From an uncultured Pseudomonadota bacterium (lineage in GTDB: Bacteria > Pseudomonadota > Alphaproteobacteria > Rs-D84), in contig OOHL01000005.1 of assembly GCA_900321105.1 (NCBI GenBank), positions 449-56,214 of the forward strand: a stretch of DNA of 55,766 nt. The letters are read 5' to 3'. The notes below the pieces were generated by a model. That model was not told the DNA's origin. It saw only the letters and a list, made by a program, of their open reading frames with translations, and searched no databases. Every line of letters starts with the position of its first letter. Within the stretch, counting starts at the first letter, position 1. Shown one piece after another: positions 33,769 to 42,438 of the stretch. Both the position numbers and the translations under genes were made by a program.

Positions 33769-35384
33769 TTCAGTTTCCTTAATTTTTTTTGAACATTTGG
33801 CACAATAATCAAACAATCATCTGACAAATCCAGCGCATGTAAATAAGCCTTGCTTGCGCGTTCTTTGTCGCCCTGTTTAACATAAAAATCACCCAAATGT
33901 TCATAAATCGAAGAAGATGCCGGCGCCACTTCGCCAATACGTTCTAAAATTTCCAGTGCGTTTTCAACACCTTCCCTTTTTTCGACGATAACACTTAACA
34001 AATCCCATGCCGCGACATCAGATGTATTTATTTTTATCAGCGCCATCGTATAATTATACGCATCGTCCAAATTTTTATCTTGTAATGCCCAAACACGCGC
34101 CTGAAGCATCATTAAATCTGGCGATATACCACTATCCAATTCTTTCACCTTGGCCAAATCTTTTTGTGCATTTTTCGCATCCCCAAACATGACATACACG
34201 TATGCACGTTGTTTAAGAAAATAAATTTTTCCATTATCAGATAAATTCTTACTGTTTAATGCACGATTTACGACCGCTAAAGCCGCAGATTTGTTCCCGT
34301 TTTTTATATGATTGCGTCCAACCTTTTGTACCGCAGGCACAAACAAAGGATTCTTGCGCGCAATTTTTTCAATTGCCTTCTTGTCGTTATTTTTTTCTGC
34401 GATTTTTAATTGCCCGAACAAATACAGGGGACTTGATTTTTTAATCTTGTTAAAACTTGTTTCAAAATCGCCGTTATTATAATAATAATATTGTCCCAAA
34501 TAATAGTTTATCGCATCAAGATTTGCATCATTTGATATAATTTGGGCAAAACGTAAAAACATCAGCGACAAATCAGTGTAAATCATAATCTGGGTATGAG
34601 ATACGGTCTGAACAAGGCTGAATACCAGATTATTTTTATAACCTGCATAATTCGACCAATCTGGAATTTCTGTATAATTTAACATATACATACCACCAAC
34701 CTTGGCCAGAAAATCATCCCGCAAAATTTCCATATCTTCAAACATTTCGTTTTCGCGATAAAACGACATTAAATAAAGATAATCATTAACATTCATAAAT
34801 TCAGGATGAACCTTGGCAAATTCTTTGGCCGCCGTATCAATATCATTATTTAAAACAGCGATTTGACCGCGAACAAAAGATTTCCAATTTTCATCAACCT
34901 TTAAAGAATTAATAAATTTTGCCGTATCTTTTGGATTTTTTGTCTGGGAACCAGAAAAAATTCGAATTGGCGCCGCAAGGATTGAACTGTCTTTATTATG
35001 TCTTTTATAAACAGATTTCCAATCATCTTTTTGAATCAGATAGGCATCATAAATCAACCTTTCGACCACATCCTTGGAATTTTTAAAAGATTCTACATCT
35101 TGTGGCATTTTGCCACCAAAAAAATCTGTCAGACTTTTAATTTGTGCAATGTTTTTATTGTCTGTTTTGATACCATTTATCATTTTTGACGCACTTTCAA
35201 AATCATTTATATAAAGCGCATGCTGGGCCGCCAAAAACGAGCCAAAATCGGTATTTAAAACCTCTCCGCCCTGCTCTTTATTTCCGTGACCCAAATCAAC
35301 AATTTTTTGCCCCAACAATGTTGAACAAAAAATCACTGTCGCAATCAAAAATGAACCAATATAAAAACTTTTAATTTCTTTCAT
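33765..35384 (-). CDS. Membrane-anchored TPR-repeat protein
   Basis: The 539-residue protein has one N-terminal hydrophobic segment (about 8-28), probably an uncleaved anchor or signal. Helical repeats follow throughout. The C-terminal part (about 400-530) has recognisable TPR units, such as SSSIYEHLGDFYVKQGDKER and ASKAYLHALDLS. TPR proteins act as protein-binding scaffolds; no partner is evident. It overlaps gpsA by four bases and its ATG is only 26 bases from that of the divergent rsmG, so its promoter must overlap rsmG sequence. No ribosome binding site is visible. Function unknown. Confidence 0.75.
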   Translation of the reverse strand: MKEIKSFYIGSFLIATVIFCSTLLGQKIVDLGHGNKEQGGEVLNTDFGSFLAAQHALYINDFESASKMINGIKTDNKNIAQIKSLTDFFGGKMPQDVESFKNSKDVVERLIYDAYLIQKDDWKSVYKRHNKDSSILAAPIRIFSGSQTKNPKDTAKFINSLKVDENWKSFVRGQIAVLNNDIDTAAKEFAKVHPEFMNVNDYLYLMSFYRENEMFEDMEILRDDFLAKVGGMYMLNYTEIPDWSNYAGYKNNLVFSLVQTVSHTQIMIYTDLSLMFLRFAQIISNDANLDAINYYLGQYYYYNNGDFETSFNKIKKSSPLYLFGQLKIAEKNNDKKAIEKIARKNPLFVPAVQKVGRNHIKNGNKSAALAVVNRALNSKNLSDNGKIYFLKQRAYVYVMFGDAKNAQKDLAKVKELDSGISPDLMMLQARVWALQDKNLDDAYNYTMALIKINTSDVAAWDLLSVIVEKREGVENALEILERIGEVAPASSSIYEHLGDFYVKQGDKERASKAYLHALDLSDDCLIIVPNVQKKLRKLK

Positions 35385-35410
35385 AGTAAAATCATGTTAG
35401 AATAAATTTT
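35385..35410. promoter_or_regulatory. 26-base divergent promoter region
   Basis: Only 26 bases separate the start codons of rsmG (+) and the TPR gene (-). TAGAAT at 35398-35403 is the -10 candidate for rsmG, ending seven bases before its ATG. TAACAT on the other strand (35394-35399) overlaps it. Both genes are likely to be leaderless. Confidence 0.4.
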
Positions 35411-35971
35411 ATGAAAACAGAAGAAAAATTTATTAAATACGAAAAATTGCTTAAACAATGGTCAGAAAAAATGAATCTGGTCGCGCCAAGCACTTTAAGT
35501 GATATACAATCACGTCATATTCGCGACAGCGCACAATTGGCCAAATATTTACCAAAAGATGTAAACATTATTGATTTGGGCAGCGGCGCCGGATTTCCAG
35601 GCGTTGTTTTGGCAATTATGGGTTGGAACGTCACATGCACCGAATCAATTGGCAAAAAAGCACGATTTTTATCCGCGTTAAAAGAAGAACTTGATTTACC
35701 AAACCTTACAATCATCAACGACAGGATTGAAAATTTTCTTTCAAAAACACCGGTAAATACCGGCGATTTTGTATTTACAGCACGTGCATTTGCACCATTG
35801 ATTAAAATTTTAGATTACACACATAAAACAAAATGCCGGCTTTTTTTATTAAAAGGCCGGGAAATAGAATCTGAAATTCAAACCGCAAAAACTAAATATA
35901 AATTTGATTATAAATTATATAATTCTGAAACAGGTGATGGTTTTATTATTAATGTTTTTAACATAAAATAA
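35411..35971 (+). CDS. rsmG: 16S rRNA (guanine-N7) methyltransferase RsmG (GidB)
   Basis: RsmG methylates N7 of G527 in 16S rRNA using SAM. The 186-residue protein has the N-terminal helices (LLKQWSEKMNLVAPST), the conserved SRHIRDSAQLAKYLP stretch, the SAM-binding motif IDLGSGAGFPGVVLA (about 56-70), and the CTESIGKKARFL motif. The order rsmG-parA-parB is the classic arrangement near a bacterial replication origin; mnmG (gidA), often just before it, is absent here. There is no Shine-Dalgarno and a -10 box ends seven bases before the ATG. Confidence 0.93.
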   Translation: MKTEEKFIKYEKLLKQWSEKMNLVAPSTLSDIQSRHIRDSAQLAKYLPKDVNIIDLGSGAGFPGVVLAIMGWNVTCTESIGKKARFLSALKEELDLPNLTIINDRIENFLSKTPVNTGDFVFTARAFAPLIKILDYTHKTKCRLFLLKGREIESEIQTAKTKYKFDYKLYNSETGDGFIINVFNIK

Positions 35972-35976
35972 AGATT

Positions 35977-35992
35977 TATTTCACATGAAACA
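35977..35992. promoter_or_regulatory. parS: Candidate parS centromere site
   Basis: The 16-mer tatttcacatgaaaca matches the parS consensus tgtttcacgtgaaaca at 14 of 16 positions, and lies five bases after rsmG and about 95 bases before parA, where parS sites are expected. ParB would nucleate here and spread, with ParA moving the origin region. Confidence 0.75.
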
Positions 35993-36031
35993 ATTAATAA
36001 CTTATTGTTTTTACTTAATTTAATATTTATA

Positions 36032-36060
36032 TTGACTATTCTTTTGCTATTTTATATTCT
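36032..36060 (+). promoter_or_regulatory. Promoter of parA-parB
   Basis: TTGACT (36032-36037) and TATTCT (36055-36060) are 17 bases apart, upstream of parA, with AAGGA before its ATG. Confidence 0.5.
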
Positions 36061-36087
36061 GTCAAAAAAGGTTAAGGAATTTTTAAA

Positions 36088-36861
36088 ATGGCAAAAATAA
36101 TATCATTTGCAAATCAAAAAGGCGGTGTTGGTAAAACAACAACCGCTATAAATATCGCCGCATCTCTGGCTGCGATAAAAAAGCGCGTATTGTTGATTGA
36201 TTTGGATTCACAAGGTAACGCCGGAACAGGTCTTGGTTTTATACGCGCATCGCACAAACAAAGCGTATACGGCGCACTGATGGGTACAGCAAGCGCTGCG
36301 GAAAACATTTTAACAACTGCGATTCCAAACCTGCATCTTCTTCCCGCATCTGCTAAATTGGCGGGCGCAGAATTAGATATGCTGGATTTAGACAATCGCG
36401 AATATCGCCTGCGTGATGCATTAAAACCGCTATCAGATAATTATGATTATATACTGATTGATTGCCCGCCAAATTTGGGTATGCTGACAATAAACGCTCT
36501 TTCTGCATCTGATTATGTGATTATACCATTACAATGTGAATTTTTTGCGCTAGAAGGCGTCCAACACTTGCTTTCCACGATACGCGCAATTCGCGAAAAA
36601 TGGAACCCAAATTTAGACATATTAGGTATGGTGTTGACAATGTATGATAAAAAATTGGGGCTTACACGTGCCGTTGAAAGTGATGTTCGCGACACATTTG
36701 GCGACAAAGTATTTAAAACTGTTGTCCCGCGTAACGTCCGCGTTTCCGAGGCACCAAGCCACGGAAAACCTGCCCTGTTTTATGATTTTAAATCAAGCGG
36801 TGCCCAGGCATATCTGCGTGTCGCAACCGAAGTTGTTAATGCACTTGAACAAAGGAAGTAA
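36088..36861 (+). CDS. parA: Chromosome partitioning ATPase ParA (Soj)
   Basis: ParA is the DNA-binding ATPase that pulls ParB-parS complexes along the nucleoid. The 257-residue protein has the deviant Walker A motif KGGVGKTT (11-18), Walker A-prime in VLLIDLDSQGNAGTG, Walker B in YILIDCPPNLG, and no N-terminal DNA-binding extension, as in chromosomal ParA proteins. It is followed three bases later by parB. The length and motifs are complete. MinD is excluded by the neighbouring parB and parS and by the missing C-terminal amphipathic helix. Confidence 0.96.
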   Translation: MAKIISFANQKGGVGKTTTAINIAASLAAIKKRVLLIDLDSQGNAGTGLGFIRASHKQSVYGALMGTASAAENILTTAIPNLHLLPASAKLAGAELDMLDLDNREYRLRDALKPLSDNYDYILIDCPPNLGMLTINALSASDYVIIPLQCEFFALEGVQHLLSTIRAIREKWNPNLDILGMVLTMYDKKLGLTRAVESDVRDTFGDKVFKTVVPRNVRVSEAPSHGKPALFYDFKSSGAQAYLRVATEVVNALEQRK

Positions 36862-36864
36862 AAA

Positions 36865-37740
36865 ATGTCATCTAAATTTCTTGGAAAATCACTTGCACAA
36901 TTAAATGCGGAAATGGGGACAACACCGGACATTTCTGTTTTAACGGGCACCGAACGCGTTGTTGTAAAACCAATTCCTTTGGTTCAAATCAGCCCAAATC
37001 CAGATCAGCCACGAAAAATCTTTAACGAAACAGAATTGCAAGATTTAGCGGAATCTATAAAAGAAAAGGGTGTATTGGTCCCAATTATTTTACGTGCTGT
37101 TCAAGATAAACCTTATCTTTATGAAATTGTTGCCGGCGAACGCAGATATCGTGCTGCAAAAATGGCTGGTTTAAGTGAAATTCCCGCACTGGTAAAAACA
37201 TTAAGCGATAAAAATGCAATGGAAATTGCATTGATTGAAAATGTTCAACGCGAAAATTTAAATCCAATTGAAGAAGCCGACGGTTATGAAAACCTGATGG
37301 AAAAATGCGGCTATTCATTGGAAGATGTTTCAAAATTAATTGGGAAATCAACCAGTTATATCAGAAATTTGATGCGCATAAATTCGTTGCCTGAATCGGT
37401 AAAACAATTGATTATCGAAGGTAAAATATCAGCCTCGCATGCACGAACAATCGCTGTTTCTGAAAACCCAGAACAGATGGCGCATGACATAATTAATAAT
37501 AATATGTCTGTCGCAGAAACACAAAAGAAAGTAAAAAATTCGAATCGCTCTAAACAAAGCAGAAATTTGGTAAAATCCACACTGGATGCTAAATATGTTG
37601 AAAAAATCGAATCGAAATTATCAAAACATTTTGATGCAAATGTAAAATTGCACGAAAAACGGGGTGGGGCGGGACATTTTATTATTTCATTTGAAAACCG
37701 CATCCAAATGGAAGACTTAATAAATAAATTATCTAAATAA
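36865..37740 (+). CDS. parB: Chromosome partitioning protein ParB (Spo0J)
   Basis: ParB is the CTP-dependent clamp that loads at parS. The 291-residue protein has the N-terminal ParA-binding segment, the CTPase/ParB N domain (about 35-125, with NPDQPRK and the GERRYRAAK motif), the helix-turn-helix DNA-binding domain (about 140-185, with LGKSTSYIRNLMRI-type sequence), and a C-terminal dimerisation region. It ends in a strong bidirectional terminator shared with pal. A short AAAGGAAG precedes the ATG inside the parA end, so translation may be coupled. Confidence 0.96.
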   Translation: MSSKFLGKSLAQLNAEMGTTPDISVLTGTERVVVKPIPLVQISPNPDQPRKIFNETELQDLAESIKEKGVLVPIILRAVQDKPYLYEIVAGERRYRAAKMAGLSEIPALVKTLSDKNAMEIALIENVQRENLNPIEEADGYENLMEKCGYSLEDVSKLIGKSTSYIRNLMRINSLPESVKQLIIEGKISASHARTIAVSENPEQMAHDIINNNMSVAETQKKVKNSNRSKQSRNLVKSTLDAKYVEKIESKLSKHFDANVKLHEKRGGAGHFIISFENRIQMEDLINKLSK

Positions 37741-37768
37741 AAACACCGGCAAATGCCGGTGTTTTTAA
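37741..37768. terminator. Bidirectional terminator between parB and pal
   Basis: The perfect 10 bp stem aaacaccggc / gccggtgttt (37741-37764) has loop aaat and is followed by T residues. The core ccggcaaatgccgg recurs at 43621 and 49870. Confidence 0.88.
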
Positions 37769-37783
37769 ATAACAAAAGTTATA

Positions 37784-38200
37784 TTATTTAACTGTTGTTG
37801 TTGCGTTACGATTGTATTTCCAAACGTCTTCGCCAGAACCCTTAACCAATGGGCGTTCTTTACCGTAAGAGATTGTAGAAATACGAGAAGCAGCTACACC
37901 GTCTTTAACCAAAACTGCTTTTGCAGCGTTTGCACGACGTGCACCCAAAGCCAAGTTGTATTCTGTGGAACCACGTTCGTCGCAATTACCAGCAATTTGG
38001 ATTTTTGTGTCTTCGTGGTTTTTCATATACAAAGCCTGACCCAACAAGTTGTTTTCTGCTTCGTCAGAAATTTCTGCTGAATTAAACGCAAAGAAAACGC
38101 GTTGATTATTCAAATCAGAAGGTTCAACTACACTGGATCCACCGCAAGCGGCCAATAATCCAGCAACACCAGCTAATAAAGCAAAATTTAATATTTTCAT
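37784..38200 (-). CDS. pal: Peptidoglycan-associated lipoprotein Pal
   Basis: Pal anchors the outer membrane to peptidoglycan as part of the Tol-Pal system that aids envelope constriction. The 138-residue protein has a lipoprotein signal with lipobox LAAC (lipidated Cys19) and the OmpA-like domain (about 33-135). That domain includes FFAFNSAEI, IAGNCDERGSTEYNLALGAR and RISTISYGKERP, the Pal signature. GGGAG lies eight bases before the ATG. tolB, tolA, tolQ, tolR and cpoB, usually in the same operon, are not in the window; pal is monocistronic here. Confidence 0.93.
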   Translation of the reverse strand: MKILNFALLAGVAGLLAACGGSSVVEPSDLNNQRVFFAFNSAEISDEAENNLLGQALYMKNHEDTKIQIAGNCDERGSTEYNLALGARRANAAKAVLVKDGVAASRISTISYGKERPLVKGSGEDVWKYNRNATTTVK

Positions 38201-38275
38201 GAAAATACTCCCTTGAGTTTTTGTTGCTCAAGTTGTATTTTATACCAAGAATAGTGAAAAATCAAGGAATAAAAC

Positions 38276-39019
38276 ATGGGAAATAATGCGTTGATGGATT
38301 TGAATATGGCTGGCGTCCGTTGGGAATTATCAGAAAACACGACAAAGCAGGATGCAAAACGCACACCGCAACAACAAACTCTGATACCAGGAAAAGACGA
38401 AAACAAGCCTGTTATTGTCCCGCCATCTGTCCCGATAACATTAGATACCGTAAAATCTATGGTTATGCGCCCAAGCGATATCGATTCGCTTGTTCGAATG
38501 ATTGCAGAATTTAATCATCCATTGCGTTCAAGCGCAACAAATGTAGTTTTGCCGAATATCGCATCAAAGCCAAATGGACTTTTGATAATCACAGATTTCC
38601 CAAGCAGCGACGATGATTTATCTGGTAAAATATTATCTGGCCCTGCAGGAGAATTAACAGATAAAATGTTATCTGCGATTGAAATGTCGCGTGAAAATGT
38701 TTCTGTTATCCCGTTATTATTCTGGCGAACACCCGGCGGTCGCAGCCCAAACCGTGAAGAACTTGATTTATCACTGCCATTTGTAAACAAAATGGTTGAA
38801 ATGTTATCTCCGAAAATAATTATAACATTTGGCACATTAAGTACGACCGAAATCGCAAAAACAAATTTGAATGAATTTCACGGACACGAAATCCAAACCG
38901 AAAATGGATACACGATTGTTCCAATGTATCATCCAAATTATTTACTTTTAAAACCCAGTGCAAAAAAAGATGTTTGGACAGCACTGCAAAATATTCAAAA
39001 TTTGTTGAAAAACCGTTAA
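38276..39019 (+). CDS. Uracil-DNA glycosylase-like protein without iron-sulfur cysteines
   Basis: The 247-residue protein has a disordered N-terminal third and then a domain like family-4-type uracil-DNA glycosylases, which remove uracil from DNA: GLLIITDFPSSDDDLSGKIL, GPAGELTDKMLSAI, VIPLLFWRTPGGRSPN, ITFGTLST and the C-terminal MYHPNYLL followed by Lys and Trp. The usual GExPGxxED motif is degenerate (TDFPSSDDD), and the whole protein has no cysteine, so the 4Fe-4S cluster of family 4 cannot form. Catalysis is therefore uncertain. AAGGA supports the start. It lies 43 bases before the infC start. Confidence 0.7.
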   Translation: MGNNALMDLNMAGVRWELSENTTKQDAKRTPQQQTLIPGKDENKPVIVPPSVPITLDTVKSMVMRPSDIDSLVRMIAEFNHPLRSSATNVVLPNIASKPNGLLIITDFPSSDDDLSGKILSGPAGELTDKMLSAIEMSRENVSVIPLLFWRTPGGRSPNREELDLSLPFVNKMVEMLSPKIIITFGTLSTTEIAKTNLNEFHGHEIQTENGYTIVPMYHPNYLLLKPSAKKDVWTALQNIQNLLKNR

Positions 39020-39050
39020 AAATATTTAATAATTACCCCATAGTTTACAA

Positions 39051-39065
39051 AGGAGCACAACTATT
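39051..39065 (+). promoter_or_regulatory. infC ribosome binding site and ATT start
   Basis: AGGAG (39051-39055) is followed after seven bases by ATT (39063-39065), in frame with infC. ATT is the start codon by which IF-3 represses its own synthesis in enterobacteria, and it is retained here. Confidence 0.8.
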
Positions 39066-39611
39066 AAACCGAATACAAATAATGCCAAAGCCCGCGATAT
39101 GGGTCCACGCATGAATGAAAAAATATTTGCAAAATCTGTCCAGGTTATAAGTCAAGACGGTCAAAATCTGGGCGTCATGGAAACAGCCAATGCCTTGAAT
39201 ATGGCGTATGATATGGGACTTGATTTGGTTGAAATCAACGCAAACGCAACGCCTGTATTGGTCAAGATTATGGATTATGGCAAATATAAATATGAACAGA
39301 AAAAACGTGCCAGCGAGGCACGCAAAAAACAAAAAACAATTGAATTAAAAGAAGTTTGGGTAAAACCTTTTATCGAAGAAAACGATTTGAATATCAAATT
39401 GAAAAAGGTTTTCGAATTCTTGGAAGAGGGCAACAAAGTAAAAATAGCCGTTATGACCAAGGGCGCAAAAAAAGTTTTGGCACGTGGTCGTGATGCTGTT
39501 CCACAATTGTTCGAACATATTGTTGAATTGATTGGTGACAAGGGAACACTTGAATCTAAATCAAAACCAGATGAAAGAACAAAATCAATTATAATTGCCC
39601 CGGCAAAATAA
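39063..39611 (+). CDS. infC: Translation initiation factor IF-3, ATT start
   Basis: IF-3 keeps ribosomal subunits apart and checks start-codon and initiator-tRNA pairing. From the ATT the protein has 182 residues, the normal size. The N-terminal domain ends near LDLVEINANATPVLVKIMDYG, a conserved linker helix KYKYEQKKRASEARKKQK follows, and the C-terminal domain includes VKIAVMTKGAKKVLARGR. The first ATG in frame, at 39099, has no ribosome binding site and would remove the N-terminal 12 residues. rpmI and rplT, the usual downstream genes, are absent and a terminator follows at once. Confidence 0.94.
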   Translation: MKPNTNNAKARDMGPRMNEKIFAKSVQVISQDGQNLGVMETANALNMAYDMGLDLVEINANATPVLVKIMDYGKYKYEQKKRASEARKKQKTIELKEVWVKPFIEENDLNIKLKKVFEFLEEGNKVKIAVMTKGAKKVLARGRDAVPQLFEHIVELIGDKGTLESKSKPDERTKSIIIAPAK

Positions 39612-39613
39612 TT

Positions 39614-39638
39614 ACCGCCCGTTTGGGCGGTTTTTTTA
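39614..39638 (+). terminator. Terminator of infC
   Basis: The stem accgccc / gggcggt (39614-39631) with loop gttt is followed by a run of seven T residues. Confidence 0.9.
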
Positions 39639-39661
39639 TACAAAAAATTTACCTTTAATTG

Positions 39662-39690
39662 TTGCAAATCAATGATTTATGGGCTATCTT
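39662..39690 (+). promoter_or_regulatory. Promoter of xseB-mutS-truB-rpsO
   Basis: TTGCAA (39662-39667) and TATCTT (39685-39690) are 17 bases apart, 29 bases before xseB. AAAGGA precedes the xseB ATG. Confidence 0.5.
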
Positions 39691-39718
39691 TAAACCATCG
39701 AAATCGAAAGGATAAACG

Positions 39719-39922
39719 ATGGACAAAGAAAAACTTTCTTTTGAAGAAGCCTACAAACAATTAACAGAATTGGTTCAAAAAATGGAAAACGGTGATATGC
39801 CTTTGGCTGATTCTGTTGCGGCATACGAACAAGGAATTAAATTAAAGGCTTATTGTGAACAATTATTAAAAGAAGCCGAATTAAAAATTGAAACATTGAA
39901 AGTGACCAGTTCCGGTGAATAA
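39719..39922 (+). CDS. xseB: Exodeoxyribonuclease VII small subunit
   Basis: XseB forms the stalk around the XseA nuclease in exonuclease VII, which degrades single-stranded DNA to oligonucleotides. The 67-residue helical protein has the family motif SFEEAYKQLTELVQKMENGD and the second helix LADSVAAYEQGIKLKAYCEQ. AAAGGA lies seven bases upstream. It heads the mutS operon, two bases before mutS. The large subunit xseA is not in the window. Confidence 0.93.
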   Translation: MDKEKLSFEEAYKQLTELVQKMENGDMPLADSVAAYEQGIKLKAYCEQLLKEAELKIETLKVTSSGE

Positions 39923-39924
39923 AG

Positions 39925-42435
39925 ATGCCTGAAAAAAATAAATTATCACCAGTTATGCAACAATATGTTGATATGAAGGCGGAAAATCCAGACGCATTGC
40001 TTATGTTCCGCCTGGGTGATTTTTACGAGGCTTTTTTTGAAGATGCAAAAACAGTTAGCGAAACTTTAAGTTTGGTTTTAACACATCGCGGCACCGATGG
40101 TTTTGGTGTTGATGTTCCAATGTGCGGAATTCCGTGGCATGCATCTGATAATTATTTTGGCAGATTGGTAAAGGCTGGATTCAAAGTTGCACTTGTTGAA
40201 CAAATGGAAACACCGCAACAGGCAAAACAACGCGGTCATAAATTTATTGAAAGAAAGGTCGTTCGTGTTTTAACACCAGGTACATTAACTGATGAAAATT
40301 TATTAACACCAAAGAAATCTAATTTTCTTATTTCTGTTGTAAATATTGATGGCGCAAAATTTGATTTGGCCGGATGCGACATTTCAACGGGTGAATTTTT
40401 CATTGGTGAAACAGATTCAATTATTGATGATATGATTCGCATAAATCCTGCGGAAATTATTTATCCTGAAAAAGATGCGGAAAAACAGATAATAAAAAAC
40501 CTGCGTGAAATTTATAAAACAACACCGGTATATGAAAAACTGTATTTGCGTTCTGATATAAATTTAATTGTATCTCATGTTTTTGGTGGAAATATTAAAT
40601 CAGATAACATTAACGATGTTTCTGCAATACGATTATTGGCAGGCTATTTATTCAATACACAACGCGGCGCAAATATATCATTTCGTGCGCCATACGGGTT
40701 TAAATCAGGTCGTCAATTATTGATTGATTCGTCCACATGGAAAAGTCTGGAAATAGACGCACCAATCAATGATGGCGGCGCATGCTTGTTGGACGTTCTT
40801 GATTTAACAAAGACGGCTTCTGGTGCACGCAAATTGCGTTCATATTTACGAACATTACCTGGTGATCGCGATATAATTTTACAACGCCAGGAACATATTG
40901 GGCATTTATTAACAAACCATTCGTTAATGGCAGAAATTGAATCAGTATTAACCCGCACGCCAGATGTTAACCGTGCATTATCACGATTGTTATCAGGACG
41001 CGGAACACCACGTGATTTAAAAAATGTTTCTGAATTTTTATCAGTGCTGGATGTTATAAAAAACGTTGGAAAAAAACTGGATCCATCATTATCTGATAAA
41101 TTTGCAAATATTGAAACGCACGATGACATGGCAAACGAATTGATTCTTGCGCTTAACGATGAATTACCAACATTTTTCAGGGATGGTAATGTTATTAAAA
41201 ACGGGTTTAATCCGTCCCTTGATAAAATGCGTAAATTATCAAATGGCGCAATGGAAACCATAGCAGCACTTCAGGCACAATATATAAACGAAACATCTAT
41301 AAACACTCTGAAAATAAAATACAATAATATACTGGGATATTTTATAGAGGTTCCATCCAGTCGTGCCGACACATTAATGGCGCCAGCATCTGGATTTATA
41401 CACCGTCAAACTATGGCGGGCAATATGCGTTTCACAACACCAAAATTGATTGATTTAGATAACGATATACGCAGCGCATCTGACAAGGCGGCCGCAATTG
41501 AATCTGATATCATAAATGAATTTATCGAAAAGATTCGCACCATTTCAAACGATTTGATGAATACGGCGGATTTGGTGGCCGATATCGATGTTTGGTTGGC
41601 GCTGGCAAATGTTGCAGACATTTATTCTTGGGTTCGTCCAACAATCACACAGAACAATGAATTTGAAATTGTTGGTGGCCGTCACCCGGTTATCGAATAT
41701 GTATTGCGCAAAAACGGTGACAATTTTGTTAAAAATGATTGTAATTTAAATAATCAGCCAATTGCATTATTGACTGGTCCAAATATGGCTGGTAAATCAA
41801 CATACTTGCGTCAAAACGCAATATTGGTTGTGTTGGCACATCTGGGGTCATTTGTTCCAGCAACATCCGCAAAAATCGGGATTTGTGACCAATTATTTTC
41901 ACGTGTTGGTGCATCAGATAATCTGGCGGCTGGTCAATCAACATTTATGGTTGAAATGGTCGAAACATCAAATATCTTGAATCGCGCAACGGAAAAATCT
42001 TTCATTATATTTGATGAAATAGGGCGCGGGACATCAACATTTGATGGTATGGCAATTGCCCAGGCCGTACTGGAATATTTAAACGAATTGGGTGCACGCA
42101 CATTATTTGCAACACATTATCACGAATTAACAAAATTGGTTGCGGACGAAAATCTGAATCGCGTTTCGTGTTTAACTATTGATGTTCGCGAACATAATAA
42201 CGATATCGTGTTTTTGCATAAAATCATCGCGGGTGTTGCGAATCGATCATATGGTATTGCGGTTGCAAAGATGGCGGGTATGCCTGAAAAAATCATAAAA
42301 CGTGCCGAATCTGTATTGGAAAATCTTGAAAACGATACGCCAGATACACAAATAGTAGCACAACATAAAAAACCATCTGTAAAACCGATTGTCAGTGATG
42401 AACCAACAAAATCACAATTATCATTATTTGGATAG
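39925..42435 (+). CDS. mutS: DNA mismatch repair protein MutS
   Basis: MutS recognises mispaired bases and recruits MutL in an ATP-dependent way. The 836-residue protein has the mismatch-binding motif GDFYE (31-35) with Phe33 as the wedge residue, connector, lever and clamp domains, and the C-terminal ATPase with Walker A GPNMAGKST, Walker B in FIIFDEIGRGTST and the helix-turn-helix end. All key residues are present. mutL is not in the window. It starts two bases after xseB and ends three bases before truB. Confidence 0.97.
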   Translation: MPEKNKLSPVMQQYVDMKAENPDALLMFRLGDFYEAFFEDAKTVSETLSLVLTHRGTDGFGVDVPMCGIPWHASDNYFGRLVKAGFKVALVEQMETPQQAKQRGHKFIERKVVRVLTPGTLTDENLLTPKKSNFLISVVNIDGAKFDLAGCDISTGEFFIGETDSIIDDMIRINPAEIIYPEKDAEKQIIKNLREIYKTTPVYEKLYLRSDINLIVSHVFGGNIKSDNINDVSAIRLLAGYLFNTQRGANISFRAPYGFKSGRQLLIDSSTWKSLEIDAPINDGGACLLDVLDLTKTASGARKLRSYLRTLPGDRDIILQRQEHIGHLLTNHSLMAEIESVLTRTPDVNRALSRLLSGRGTPRDLKNVSEFLSVLDVIKNVGKKLDPSLSDKFANIETHDDMANELILALNDELPTFFRDGNVIKNGFNPSLDKMRKLSNGAMETIAALQAQYINETSINTLKIKYNNILGYFIEVPSSRADTLMAPASGFIHRQTMAGNMRFTTPKLIDLDNDIRSASDKAAAIESDIINEFIEKIRTISNDLMNTADLVADIDVWLALANVADIYSWVRPTITQNNEFEIVGGRHPVIEYVLRKNGDNFVKNDCNLNNQPIALLTGPNMAGKSTYLRQNAILVVLAHLGSFVPATSAKIGICDQLFSRVGASDNLAAGQSTFMVEMVETSNILNRATEKSFIIFDEIGRGTSTFDGMAIAQAVLEYLNELGARTLFATHYHELTKLVADENLNRVSCLTIDVREHNNDIVFLHKIIAGVANRSYGIAVAKMAGMPEKIIKRAESVLENLENDTPDTQIVAQHKKPSVKPIVSDEPTKSQLSLFG

Positions 42436-42438
42436 CCC

